Shown one piece after another: positions 1 through 9,062 of a stretch of DNA of 64,000 bases. The stretch is from Channallabes apus. Its lineage: Eukaryota > Chordata > Actinopteri > Siluriformes > Clariidae. Under the pieces are notes generated by a model. The model saw nothing but the letters and a program-made list of their open reading frames with translations. It was not told where the DNA came from and did not search any database. Numbering within the stretch: position 1 is the first letter of the stretch; each line of letters opens with the position of its first letter. The stretch is from contig CM060113.1 of NCBI GenBank assembly GCA_030522415.1, positions 16,015,651 through 16,079,650 on the forward strand. Reading direction: 5' to 3'. Both the position numbers and the translations under genes were made by a program.

Positions 1-613
1 ATGCAAACCACGCAGACATACAGTATGATTATACAAATGCAACATAATGAGCATTCTGTTGCTGTAGTTCCATGCAATTAACATAAATCAGGACTTTGCA
101 AGCTAACGCACTTCATTAAAATGATTAATGATAATAGGATAGAGAGGTGGAAATTGTGAGTAACTATCACACAGAGCCACTAGTGAAACAAGTAAGTAGT
201 AAAAAGGGCAAAGACCCGCTTCCAAGATTCTAATAATGTCTTAACTCTTTGGTCTCTTTGATCTAAATAAAATACATGTTTCTGACTTTACTCAGCTTGT
301 GTTGAAATCCTGCATTAGTTCTCACAGTACATATCCACAAAAGTTTTAATGTGTTATATCTCCAACATTAACTACATTCTTTGTCTCATATATACTAGTA
401 ATTGAAAAAACAAAACATAAATAAAACAATAACTAATGATCTATACAATACAGCTGCAACTCTTTCATGCCTTTTGGGAAGATGCCAGACAGTGTATATT
501 TGATAATCAATCCAATGATAATAAGATTGTCATTAAACCAAGCATCTTTATGAAAATAACATGAGAGTAATATGAAAAAAATATTGTATCGTATAAAAAC
601 CAAATAGAAATTA
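1..613. other. AT-rich spacer, no gene seen
   Basis: No convincing reading frame, repeat terminus or RNA gene is visible. The stretch ends at the TA dinucleotide (612-613) used as target by the Tc1 element that follows. Confidence 0.5.
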
Positions 614-2215
614 CAGTGGTGTGAAAAACTATTTGCCCCCTTCCTGATTTCTTATTCTTTTGCATGTTTGTCACACTTAAATGTTTCTGCTCATCAAAAA
701 CCGTTAACTATTAGTCAAAGATAACACAATTGAACACAAAATGCAGTTTTTAAATGAAGGTTTACGTTATTAAGGGAGAAAAAAACTCGAAATCTACATG
801 GCCCTGTGTGAAAAAGTGATTGCCCCCCTTGATGATAACTTAACTGTGGTTTATCACACCTGAGTTCAATTTCTGTAGTCACCCCCATGCCTGATTACTG
901 CCACACCTGTTTCAATCAAGAAATCACTTAAATAGGAGCTACCTGACACAGAGAAGTAGACCAAAAGCACCTCAAAAGCTAGACATCATGCCAAGATCAA
1001 AAGAAATTCAGGAACAAATGAGAACAAAAGTAATTGAGATCTATCAGTCTGGTAAAAGTTATGAAGCCATTTCCAAAGCTTTGGGACTCCAGCGAACCAA
1101 GGTGAGAGGCATTATCCACAAATGGCAAAAACATGGAACAGTGGTGAACCTTCCCAGGAGTGGCCAGCCGACCAAAATTACCCCAAGAGCGTAGAGACAA
1201 CTCATCCGAGAGGCCACAAAAGACCCCAGGACAACAAGAACTGCAGGCCTCACTTGCCTCAATTAAGGTCAGTGTTCACGACTCAGAGACTGATCAAAAA
1301 CGGCCTCCATGGCAGATTTCCAAGGCGCAAACCACTTTTAAGCAAAAAGAACATTAAGGCTCGTCTCAATTTTGCTAAAAAACATCTCAATGATTGCCAA
1401 GACTTTTGGGAACATACCTTGTTTGTTTGAGACGAGACAAATGTTGAACTTTTTGGAAGGTGCGTGTCCCGTTACAACTGGCGTAAAAGTAACACAGCAT
1501 TTCAGAAAAAGAACATCATACCAACAGTAAAATATGGTGGTGGTAGTGTGATGGTCTGGGGTTGTTTTGCTGCTTCAGGACCTGGAAGGCTTGCTGTGAT
1601 AGATGGAACCAAGAATTCTACTGTCTACCAAAAAATCCTGAAGGAGAATGTCCGGCCATCTGTTCGTCAACTCAAGCTGAAGCGATCTTGGGTGCTGCAG
1701 CAGGACAATGACCCAAAACACACCAGCAAATCCACCTCTGAATGGCTGAAGAAAAACAAAATGAAGACTTTGGAGTGGCCTAGTCAAAGTCCTGACCTGA
1801 ATCCTATTGAGATGTTGTGGCATGACCTTAAAAAGGCGGTTCATGCTAGAAAACCCTCAAATAAAGCTGAATTACAACAATTCTGCAAAGATGAGTGGGC
1901 CAAAATTCCTCCAGAGTGCTGTAAAAGACTTGTTGCAAGTTATCGCAAACGCTTGATTGAAGTTATTGCTGCTAAGGGTGGCCCAACCAGTTATTAGGTT
2001 CAGGGGGCAATTACTTTTTCACACAGGGCCATGTAGGTTTGGATTTTTTATCTCCCTAAATAATAAAAACCCTCATTTAAAAACTGCATTTTGTGTTTAC
2101 TTGTGTTATCTTTGACTAATAGTTAAATGTGTTTGATGATCAGAAACATTTTGTGTGACAAACATGCAAAATAATAAGAAATCAGGAGGGGGGCAAATAG
2201 TTTTTCACACCACTG
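614..2215 (+). mobile_element. Tc1-like DNA transposon, copy A (defective)
   Basis: The element begins CAGTGGTGTGAAAAACTATT and ends with the reverse complement, flanked by TA at 612-613 and 2216-2217, the standard Tc1/mariner target duplication. Each end has an outer and an inner copy of a GTGTGAAAAA..TTGCCCCC motif (about 614 and 805 on the left, about 2004 and 2190 on the right). This is the IR/DR layout of fish Tc1 elements, in which each motif is a transposase-binding site. Length is 1602 bp, typical for the family. It is one of six copies of this family in the window; A, C and D form a subfamily sharing an internal lesion. Confidence 0.95.
988..1997 (+). pseudogene. Tc1 DD34E transposase, copy A, broken
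   Basis: The frame starts MPRSKEIQEQMRTKVIEIYQ, the N-terminal paired-type helix-turn-helix of Tc1 transposases, and runs to a TAG at 1192-1194. A 5-nt deletion near 1237 and an 11-nt net deletion near 1285 then shift the frame, and a TGA sits just before the first catalytic Asp (1428-1430). The catalytic core resumes at 1464-1997 with QQDND and NPIE; 34 residues separate the first D of QQDND from the E, giving DD34E. The end KGGPTSY is the usual family C-terminus. An intact family member would be about 340 residues. No active protein can be made from this copy. Confidence 0.93.
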
Positions 2216-2567
2216 TATTTATATTATAATTATTTCTCACTCTTGGTGTGGGTAGCCCATTAAATGTAGTTAAATTGATGTGTAATATTTGGGATAACTT
2301 AATTTTGAGGAATTGTAATGGTAATTTCTGGCTTTTTCTGAACCTTATTATAGCACAATCAGTGTGCAAAACATGCCATTTGATATGTATTCATTTGTAT
2401 ACATGTTTACTACCAACAGCACATTTTTTTTTTATTTGATTGGTCAGAAGCTATCCATTATTTAATATTTTTTTCAGTTTGTGCTTTTGTAGTACAGTAT
2501 TTCTGTATTAGTATTACAGTATAGCCTGTATTCAATATTATAGTATTTTCCAGCATAGGAAATGTAG

Positions 2568-2571
<4 letters not shown>

Positions 2572-2599
<28 letters not shown>
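2572..2599. repeat. (GA)n microsatellite
   Basis: Uninterrupted GA dinucleotide run of about 14 units, visible directly. Confidence 0.9.
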
Positions 2600-2603
<4 letters not shown>

Positions 2604-2638
2604 GACAATTGTTCATTTAGACTATAAGGCATTAAACC

Positions 2639-2679
2639 GTGCGTGCGTGCGTGTGTGTGAGAGAGAGAGAGAGAGAGAG
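2639..2679. repeat. Compound (GTGC)(GT)(GA) microsatellite
   Basis: GTGC units pass into GT and then GA repeats over about 40 bp. Confidence 0.85.
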
Positions 2680-2742
2680 TCAGATTAATTATTAAATTGA
2701 ACACTGTAATTGTTGTCAAATTGTTGTGATATCAGTGACTAC

Positions 2743-3000
2743 CCAGATAGCAGAACAACATTGAATCATCGTTGAATCAACATTAAAGCATCAACCAACT
2801 TGTCATTGAATCAATGTTGAAATTTCAATGTTAAACGTTGATTTTTCATCAGGTTTGCACCTTGAAATAATGTTATTTCAATGATGAAAAATAGATCAAG
2901 ATGGGCATAAAATCAATGTTTGTTCAACGTAAATTCAATCACTTATTTTACATTGAATCAACATTGAATCAACATTGAAGCAATTATAGTTTAGTCTTGC
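2743..3000. repeat. Left subterminal TTGAATCAACATTGA-rich block
   Basis: The block consists of many direct and inverted variants of ATTGAATCAACATTGA following the CCCAGATAGCA end. The same motif family, in opposite order, precedes the right end near 7401. Confidence 0.7.
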
Positions 3001-3619
3001 TTTATGAACAGCAAGATTCTATGACAGTAAATCATGTCCGTTTTGGTTTATTTCTTTAAATCAGAGACCATGTAGGGCTGAAAAACATTTTTTTTTAACA
3101 AAAAGTCAGTAACTCAACATCCTTCAGTTTACATGTAAACATATTTATTTATTTATGCTCCATACCCATTTAAACAGGAAGTAACATCACAATTACAATA
3201 AAACAACTATATAATAAAACACACTACAGCTTACATACAAATTATTATAAACTGGATGACAAAATGAGTTTTTAGAAGAGAACTATTAGAAGAGATTGTT
3301 AATTCTGAATTCATAAAACAGAATCTAACTGCCAAGAGAAGAGACTGGAAAACCATAATATAAAAATGGCAGCCTGCCTCAGCAAAATTCAGTCAAATGC
3401 AAATAGAAACAACCAAGTCAGAAACACAACAGATGACTGAAACATTATTCGTAAGTTGAAATGTATTTACGCAGCAAAACAGATAAGATAACAAGCAAAA
3501 CAAGGCATAAGATAATAAGAGATAATAAGAGAGTCTGAACTTATGGTTTTCCACCACGAGCAATTCCCCCCAGCCGTTCTGGGACATAACGAAGCCATTT
3601 CTGAACTGTTGAAGCAAAG
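3001..3619. other. AT-rich spacer inside the candidate composite element
   Basis: No supported gene. The minus-strand frames overlapping the right edge derive from the adjacent LINE fragment. Confidence 0.4.
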
Positions 3620-3823
3620 AAACTCTGTAAAAAACATTGATACAGTCTTTTTAACATTAAGGCACAAGCATGAATCATTCAGCCATTTTTGTAAGTCATC
3701 TAAGGCTAATGAAAGCTGATGGGCTGCATCATCAGCACTTTTAGCTTGTGTAAAAATTACCGTATCATCTGCATACATGATCATGTCCACATGTCCAAAT
3801 TCTGTGCCTCTCCTTGGTTTCAT
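3620..3823 (-). pseudogene. Non-LTR reverse transcriptase fragment
   Basis: About 66 codons read MIMYADDTVIFTQ followed by LNVKKTVSMFF. The YADD box is the catalytic motif C of reverse transcriptase, and the LNVKKT box a few dozen residues later is the next conserved motif of LINE enzymes. Upstream and downstream domains are missing, so this is a short relic. The clade cannot be fixed from so little, though the wording resembles jockey- or Rex-type fish LINEs. Confidence 0.8.
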
Positions 3824-3964
3824 ACGGATTACATAAACTGAGAATATTTGTTTTCAATGTGACTTGCATCATTTAAAAGTAGACACTTTAAGCTTTATAT
3901 AGATATATTTCTCATTTCAGTTAATTTTAGTGACGTGTTTCAAAAAGATTTTCACGGAGACTGA

Positions 3965-4680
3965 GGTTTCATATATGTGCATATATCCTCATATACTGTA
4001 TGTGGCCAATTAGGATTAGTTTTTTGCATTTTTTTTTGTTAGTTCTTAGTTATTGCCTTGATAATAGAAAATATGAGCTAGGCATCATGTATGACAGTTG
4101 CCAAAGTGAGATATGAGCTAAAATGACCAGATCCTGCCATAGGAGACATATCTTGTATGTACATATAGGGCTTATATGTGGATATAAAGAAGCAATACAG
4201 GAGACCTATATGGCCTGTATATGCACATATATGCACCTCAATGTTGCCTACATGTGGCATATATACACATATATGCAGCATATATATTAACATATATATG
4301 CATATATACTGCATATAGGTTTCATATATGCGCATATATCCTCATATTTACATTTACATTTAGGCATTTGGCAGACGCTCTTATCCAGAGCGACTTACAT
4401 TTTTATCTCATTATACATCTGAGCAGTTGAGGGTTAAGGGCCTTGCTCAAGGGCCCAACAGTGGCAACTTGGTGGTTGTGGGGTTTGAACCTGGGATCTT
4501 CCGAACTGTAGTCCAAGGCCTTAACCACTGAGCTACCCCTGGCCCCATATAGGTGCGGTTATATGCGCATATATACTGCATATAGGTTTCATATATGCAC
4601 ATATGTCATCATATAGGTGCGGATATATGCGCATATATACTGCATATAGGTTTCATATATGCGCATATATCCTCATATAG
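3965..4680. repeat. Imperfect ATATGCGCATATA tandem array
   Basis: A roughly 60-bp unit containing ATATATGCGCATATATCCTC, GCATATAGGTTTC and ATAGGTGCGG recurs, best preserved at 4300-4347 and 4545-4680 and degraded before 4300. Alternating purine/pyrimidine ATAT and GCGC steps make it strongly palindromic. A SINE interrupts it at 4348-4545. Long frames rich in Ile/Tyr/His here are artefacts of the repeat. Confidence 0.75.
4348..4545 (-). mobile_element. tRNA-derived SINE, full length
   Basis: On the minus strand the head has a pol III A box (TAGCTCAGTGGTTAAGG) and a B box (GGTTCAAACCC), followed by the core TTGGGCCCTTGAGCAAGGCC and the tail GAGCGTCTGCCAAATGCC with TAAATG repeats. The target duplication CATAT lies at 4343-4347 and 4546-4550. 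It is inserted in the ATATGCGC array. A second copy of the family lies at about 33998-34190. The tail matches the 3' end of the L2 LINE piece at 26370-26430. Confidence 0.92.
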
Positions 4681-4988
4681 GTTCTTTCCATGTGGGGCAC
4701 GCACACTGCTCTGGGTCAGACACAGACAACGGGAAACAGGAACTAAGCTCTCAAACAAATGCTTCCCAACAGAATACCGTAGGTCGCATCGCCAAAATTC
4801 TTTCACCGTGAGTGGCAGGAACTTCCAGACTACAACATATTGAATTCTCATGCCTGTAGAGTGTATTATAATGATGTGGCGACAGTGTAAAAACACCTTC
4901 CGATGTTAAATGCGAGGCGAAAATTGAGTACTTTTGAACGGCAAACAGGAATTAAGCTCTCAAGTGAGTAAACTACACCCTAAAAAAT

Positions 4989-5031
4989 GCTGGGTTAAAA
5001 ACAACCCAATCTGGGTTGTTTTTAACCCAGC
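4989..5031. repeat. Perfect 20-bp hairpin near transposon left end
   Basis: Arms at 4989-5008 and 5012-5031 are exact reverse complements around a 3-nt centre (GCTGGGTTAAAAACAACCCA on the left). It is part of the subterminal TGGGTT/AACCCA repeats of the 4976-6949 element. Confidence 0.9.
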
Positions 5032-5392
5032 TGCTAGGTAAATATAGGACTAACTAAATGCTGGGTTAATGTAACCCAGCAAGATGGGTTATTTGTTTAA
5101 CCCAACAAGATGGGTTAAATATTCAATCCAAATGCTAGGTCATATTTAACTATAATGCTGGGTTAATTCCACGACATAAATTGGTCTATTTGTGAGGTAG
5201 AATTGGGTTAATTCTACCTCACAAATAGGTTATTATTATTTTCATGTTTTACAGTGAATCTGTAAAAAAAAAAAAAAAAAAAAAACACGCATGTCTATTA
5301 AACAGTTAAATTACTTTGATATACTGGTCTATTACAAAAAACATACATGTATGCAATAAACATCATCCTATTAAATGTTCTTAGAAAAAACA

Positions 5393-5398
5393 TTTATT
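5393..5398 (-). promoter_or_regulatory. AATAAA poly(A) signal
   Basis: AATAAA on the minus strand, about 210 bp beyond the stop codon of the candidate terminal exon at 5609-5710 and in the right orientation to end its transcript. The hexamer is common in AT-rich DNA, so the role is inferred. Confidence 0.4.
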
Positions 5399-5608
5399 TT
5401 TCAAAAGCACAAGAACAGATAATCAACAGTGACATCATTACTATACTATTACTGATAAGAGCAGAATGGAGTAATTGAACAAATAGGCTGAAGCAACTTC
5501 TACAGAGCAGGATCAAAACTATCCAGCCCTGGTCTCATTTTACATACAAACACTGTCTGTCTATGACTTTTCAGGTAGGTCTCGCTATTTCATAGCAACA
5601 TTACAACA

Positions 5609-5710
5609 TTACTGAGAGCAGCGCTGGTCATTATCTCCCAACGTCAGGATGTAGGGGTACGGCCTCGACACTTCAGCCCGCTGGAGGTATTCCACCATGT
5701 TGGTGCCAAC
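5609..5710 (-). CDS. Candidate 3'-terminal exon inside a DNA transposon
   Basis: On the minus strand a pyrimidine-rich acceptor (TTTCTTTCTTTCTAAG) is followed by an open frame of 33 codons ending in TAA at 5611-5609. The peptide includes VGTNMVEYLQRAEV and RPYPYILTLGDN. From memory, a similar PYPY-LTLGDN motif occurs near the C-terminus of an expanded, repeat-associated fish protein family, but I cannot confirm this. No upstream coding exon in phase was found. It may be a captured host exon, the last exon of a transposon-borne gene, or chance. The acceptor, codon-like composition and downstream AATAAA favour a real exon or its relic. Confidence 0.45.
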   Translation of the reverse strand, partial: VGTNMVEYLQRAEVSRPYPYILTLGDNDQRCSQ

Positions 5711-6714
5711 CTTAGAAAGAAAGAAATGAAAAAGTTAAAATTTTGTTGAATAGCAAAGATTAAACTGAATAAGACTCTCAATTTCGTGTGAAATACGATT
5801 GATACTAAAAAATTACAAAGCTGCCCATTAAGATAGGGTATAGGTAACCAGAAACAAAAACATGGAGACAGCTACTACCAAACATAAAACAGCAGAATAA
5901 GCATAGCTTTTAGGATACAACTCTTTATGTCAGACTAGTTGATATTGTAGTCTGCATTGATTTTAAGCTAATTACCGAAAAAATTTTATAGCTGGTGTCA
6001 TACTGGTACATTACAATCACCACAATATTAATACTTCATCTAGTAGTTACCTGTACAGCTGTGGTACTTTGTCCTGTAGTTGGCGCGCTGACTGATAGTT
6101 AATTTAACTTTGGTTAAAGAGAGCTACCTGGTTAGCTTACATGCTATTACTGGTGATACATTTGCATACTTGCCAAAGGGGGAAAGGTGTAAAATATTGT
6201 TATAACTCGGGAGAAACGCAGGAGAAATTTGACCGCAGAGTAAATTACTAGCTGGTGAAAAACGGGAGGGTTAGCAGGTCTGTATATTTGTGAGAGGGTC
6301 AGTGTTTTGTAACACACCAGCATTTTATTGTCTCAAGCAGTGAGTTTAATAAAGTTCTAAAGTGGTTGCTAATGCTAGCAAACTAACTAAATGCCTGGTC
6401 ATGGTAGCCCTACAGTTAACAGTTTAGTGTTCATTCATCACTTCACCATCTTCGTAACCCTGCAAACATTCTACAGAGAAAGCTAAAAAGCTCAGACATC
6501 TTAGCCGTTTCTTTCATACACAGGTGGGGTTTATGGCTAGCAGCTATTCTCAGCTAAATTATCATCCAGTACCTCAGACCAGCCGGAAAGTTTGTGTGTA
6601 ACCTTAACACGGTAACAGTAATAAATATTACATATAGTAATAATTTTTCAGTCATATGTGAATTAGGTGAGTGAACATGTGTATACAGACCTTGTATTTA
6701 ACGCCATTTCCCCT

Positions 6715-6830
6715 TAAATGTCCGAGGAGGATGAACCGTCATCAGCGGTGTGGGAGCTCAAGAGACACGAAGCTGAGTGACAGCCGCTGAATCCACCGGT
6801 GAACTTTGGGGGAGGGGCCAATCAAACTTC
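6715..6830. promoter_or_regulatory. GC-rich CCAAT-containing block, possible promoter
   Basis: Within an AT-rich element this block is GC-rich and carries CCAAT (6818-6822), which reads as ATTGG on the minus strand, beside a GGGGGAGGGG run. If it is a promoter it could serve the minus-strand exon at 5609-5710. A possible minus-strand donor (AAG/GTCTGT near 6690) is not in phase with that exon. No TATA box is evident. Confidence 0.25.
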
Positions 6831-7003
6831 AACCCAGCAGCTGGGTTACACAAAAACTACCCAACTCTCTGTAAATAACCCAGAAAAATGACCCAACAGC
6901 GGCAACCCAGCGTTTGGGTAGAAAAAACAACCCAGCATTTTTTAGAGTGTAGGCAGCAAGGTAAATACACAAAACTTACCGTCAAATTATTTTTTTTCCT
7001 TAA

Positions 7004-7008
<5 letters not shown>

Positions 7009-7056
<48 letters not shown>
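7009..7056. repeat. (TA)n microsatellite with T-rich tail
   Basis: About 24 TA units followed by poly(T) and TTTA repeats to roughly 7107. Confidence 0.95.
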
Positions 7057-7071
<15 letters not shown>

Positions 7072-7214
7072 ATTATTTTATTTATTTATTTATTTTATTT
7101 TTTTAAGCACCATGGCAAATCTCTCGTAGTCAATTTTTTAACCTGTTTTAAACACATACACACATGCATACACATTTTTATAGAAATGCACTTAGTTAAT
7201 TTAATTTGCCTTAC

Positions 7215-7401
7215 ATTGTTGAATGAGGATGGGTTCCACAACCAAAAATCAACATTGATTCAATGTTTGTCTTTTCAACACAGAAAAGCATTGAATTATC
7301 AACATTGATTCAACATTATTTAGCATTGAATAATCAACCTCAACCAAAATGATGATTCTGATGAAATTTCAACATTGAATCAATGTCACCTTGCTATCTG
7401 G
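7215..7401. repeat. Right subterminal ATTGATTCAACATT block
   Basis: Inverted counterpart of the block at 2743-3000: repeated AACATTGATTCAA-type motifs ending TGCTATCTGGG before TA. Confidence 0.7.
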
Positions 7402-7753
7402 GTATTTTCATTTAGCCATTCAGCCTGTCATGTATTACCTAACGTGAATAAGACTTGTAAGTTCAAAGTCAAAATCCCACCCCACATACTTGTACAATAG
7501 TAGATCGATTCATCATTTTGTAACATTTTCAGAAATTTAAATCTACTGTCTGTCTTATAAAATTTCATTGAAAAAGTAAATTGAATAAAGGCTTATTATT
7601 TTCCAAGACAAGGATTCATGGTCCAAATAGGTTGTTACAAAACTGCCTAATGGTGAATAAACTATGCCTAATGGCAAAGACAAATTTACAAGTAACAAAA
7701 GGTATAATAGATAATTGAGATTTTTTTGTGTTTTTCCTCCTTTATATTTAAAC
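7402..7753. other. AT-rich spacer, nothing recognised
   Basis: No gene or repeat boundary noticed apart from the hAT target duplication at its right edge. Confidence 0.4.
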
Positions 7754-8627
7754 TAGGGCTGCAACTAACGATTATTTTGATGATCGATTAGTTGGTCGAT
7801 TATTTTTTTTTTCTAATTAATCGGATAAAACTAAACGCTTTAGTTTGATGTTTTGCTTAACTATATAAAACCATAAATCAGGGTATTATTTATGTATACA
7901 AGTAATCTTTAAAAAATGCAAAAGCCACACAGAGTTTAATGATCTTTAATTTTGACATTTAAACCTTATTTTATGTAAATCAACATTTTTGTTTTTAACA
8001 ATAATTGCAGATGGCAGTGTGTATGTATATATAGATAGTTTAAAAAATACACTGACATATTCAGTTGTTAAGAATGACCTCAAATTTAAATTCTCTTAAA
8101 TTTATTCAACTTAAGAATAATAGACTTCTTGTCTATTGATTATTATGATATTATTTTTAATTGAAGTGTCTCTTGCTACATCCTTTTATCCTCTCGTGTA
8201 TTTTATCCTTTTTTTTGTTGTCTCAATATTATATGCGGTCCTCCGAAGCGTAAAATGAACGTGAAGAAAACGCACTAGAAGTTTTCCTTGCGTTCGTTGG
8301 GATTTGAATGCCCAGAAAAAGCTGCATGCAACGTTTTGTTTTTTTTGACACCGTCTAACCGCGCAGCCAGACAAACACACGTCACCAAAGCCCGTGTGAA
8401 CACTCTCATTGACTCCTATGTGCAGAAACCCCTCTGCGCTTCATCCGCGCTCACCGGACACTACGAACGCCCGATTAAAAAACGCTCGATTTTAACGCCC
8501 GATAAGAGGCGTTTAATGTAAATTGCTCCCATACCTGGGAGGACTTGGGGCGCACGCTTTTTCCTGCAAACACTTCTGTAACCTATTAGATAATTATCGA
8601 TTTTATCGATTACTTGTTGCAGCCCTA
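7754..8627. mobile_element. Non-autonomous hAT element with 8-bp duplication
   Basis: The ends are TAGGGCTGCAAC and its reverse complement, followed on both sides by ATCGATTA-type subterminal repeats. The flanks ATTTAAAC (7746-7753) and ATTTAAAT (8628-8635) match at 7 of 8 positions, the 8-bp duplication expected of hAT. The 874-bp interior has a GC-richer middle (about 8200-8560) with only short frames and no transposase, so it would depend on an autonomous relative. Confidence 0.9.
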
Positions 8628-9062
8628 ATTTAAATCTATATTATTCTTCCCTTATTTAATCCTTGGTTTCTGTTTCCTGAAATATTTCATAGATGTGATA
8701 TGAAATGACATATGAAATATATTTCTTGTATAAATATTTAATTAATTATTGTATCAGTGTAACAACTATCATGTATTAGACTTAAGAACAAGGAACAGTG
8801 AGGAATTAAGCTTTGAATTTAATTATACGTCACATTGTCATAACATACAGGTGATTGGTGGTTCGTAGAACAAGAGTCACTCAAGCCCCAGGGTTGACTC
8901 TGCCATATGAACATGTGGGAGAACGTCTTGTGTTACTTTGCTGTAATCCTGTTCCCTTTCAAAAGCTACACTCGATGCTGCGCGAAAGCGCTATGGGTAC
9001 ATTTCCTCGTGACCGGTTGTGAAGCACGTGTGTGTCAAACACGGCAAAAATTTTGGCATATA

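Larger units (their letters stand above)
2216..2742. other. Spacer with purine-rich microsatellites
   Basis: Between copy A and the next inverted end there is AT-rich DNA with no supported gene. Two simple repeats, listed separately, are the only structure noticed. Confidence 0.5.
4976..6949. mobile_element. TA-flanked DNA transposon with CACYCTAAAAAATGCTGGGTT ends
   Basis: The left end (4976) and right end (6949) share a 21-bp inverted repeat with one mismatch, and TA flanks each (4974-4975, 6950-6951). Both ends are followed by many AACCCA/TGGGTT motifs. Length is 1974 bp. There is no transposase frame. The interior instead holds a candidate terminal exon on the minus strand (5609-5710) with a poly(A) signal, and a GC-richer block near 6715-6830. 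TA duplication suggests Tc1/mariner-like integration, but the family is not identified. Confidence 0.8.
2743..7401. mobile_element. Candidate composite element with CCCAGATAGCA ends
   Basis: CCCAGATAGCA at 2743 is mirrored by TGCTATCTGGG ending at 7401, and TA flanks both (2741-2742, 7402-7403). Inside each end lie repeated, inverted TTGAATCAACATTGA-like motifs (2753-3000 and 7215-7390), as if both are subterminal regions of one DNA transposon. The interior is a mosaic of other repeats, including a complete TA-flanked transposon. It could be one large nested element or two ends of the same family in opposite orientation. No transposase is visible. Confidence 0.4.

Noticed and set aside
2572..2679. 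Regular purine repeats as a possible CRISPR or regulatory array
   Set aside because: Plain microsatellites with no spacers; the genome is eukaryotic.
4078..4430. Ile/Tyr/His-rich open frames on both strands
   Set aside because: Produced by the ATATGCGC-type repeat; no domain and no coding signature.
6719..6781. Short frame starting MSEEDEPSSAVWELKRHEAE
   Set aside because: Only 20 codons, opposite in strand to the candidate exon and without splice signals in phase; treated as chance.
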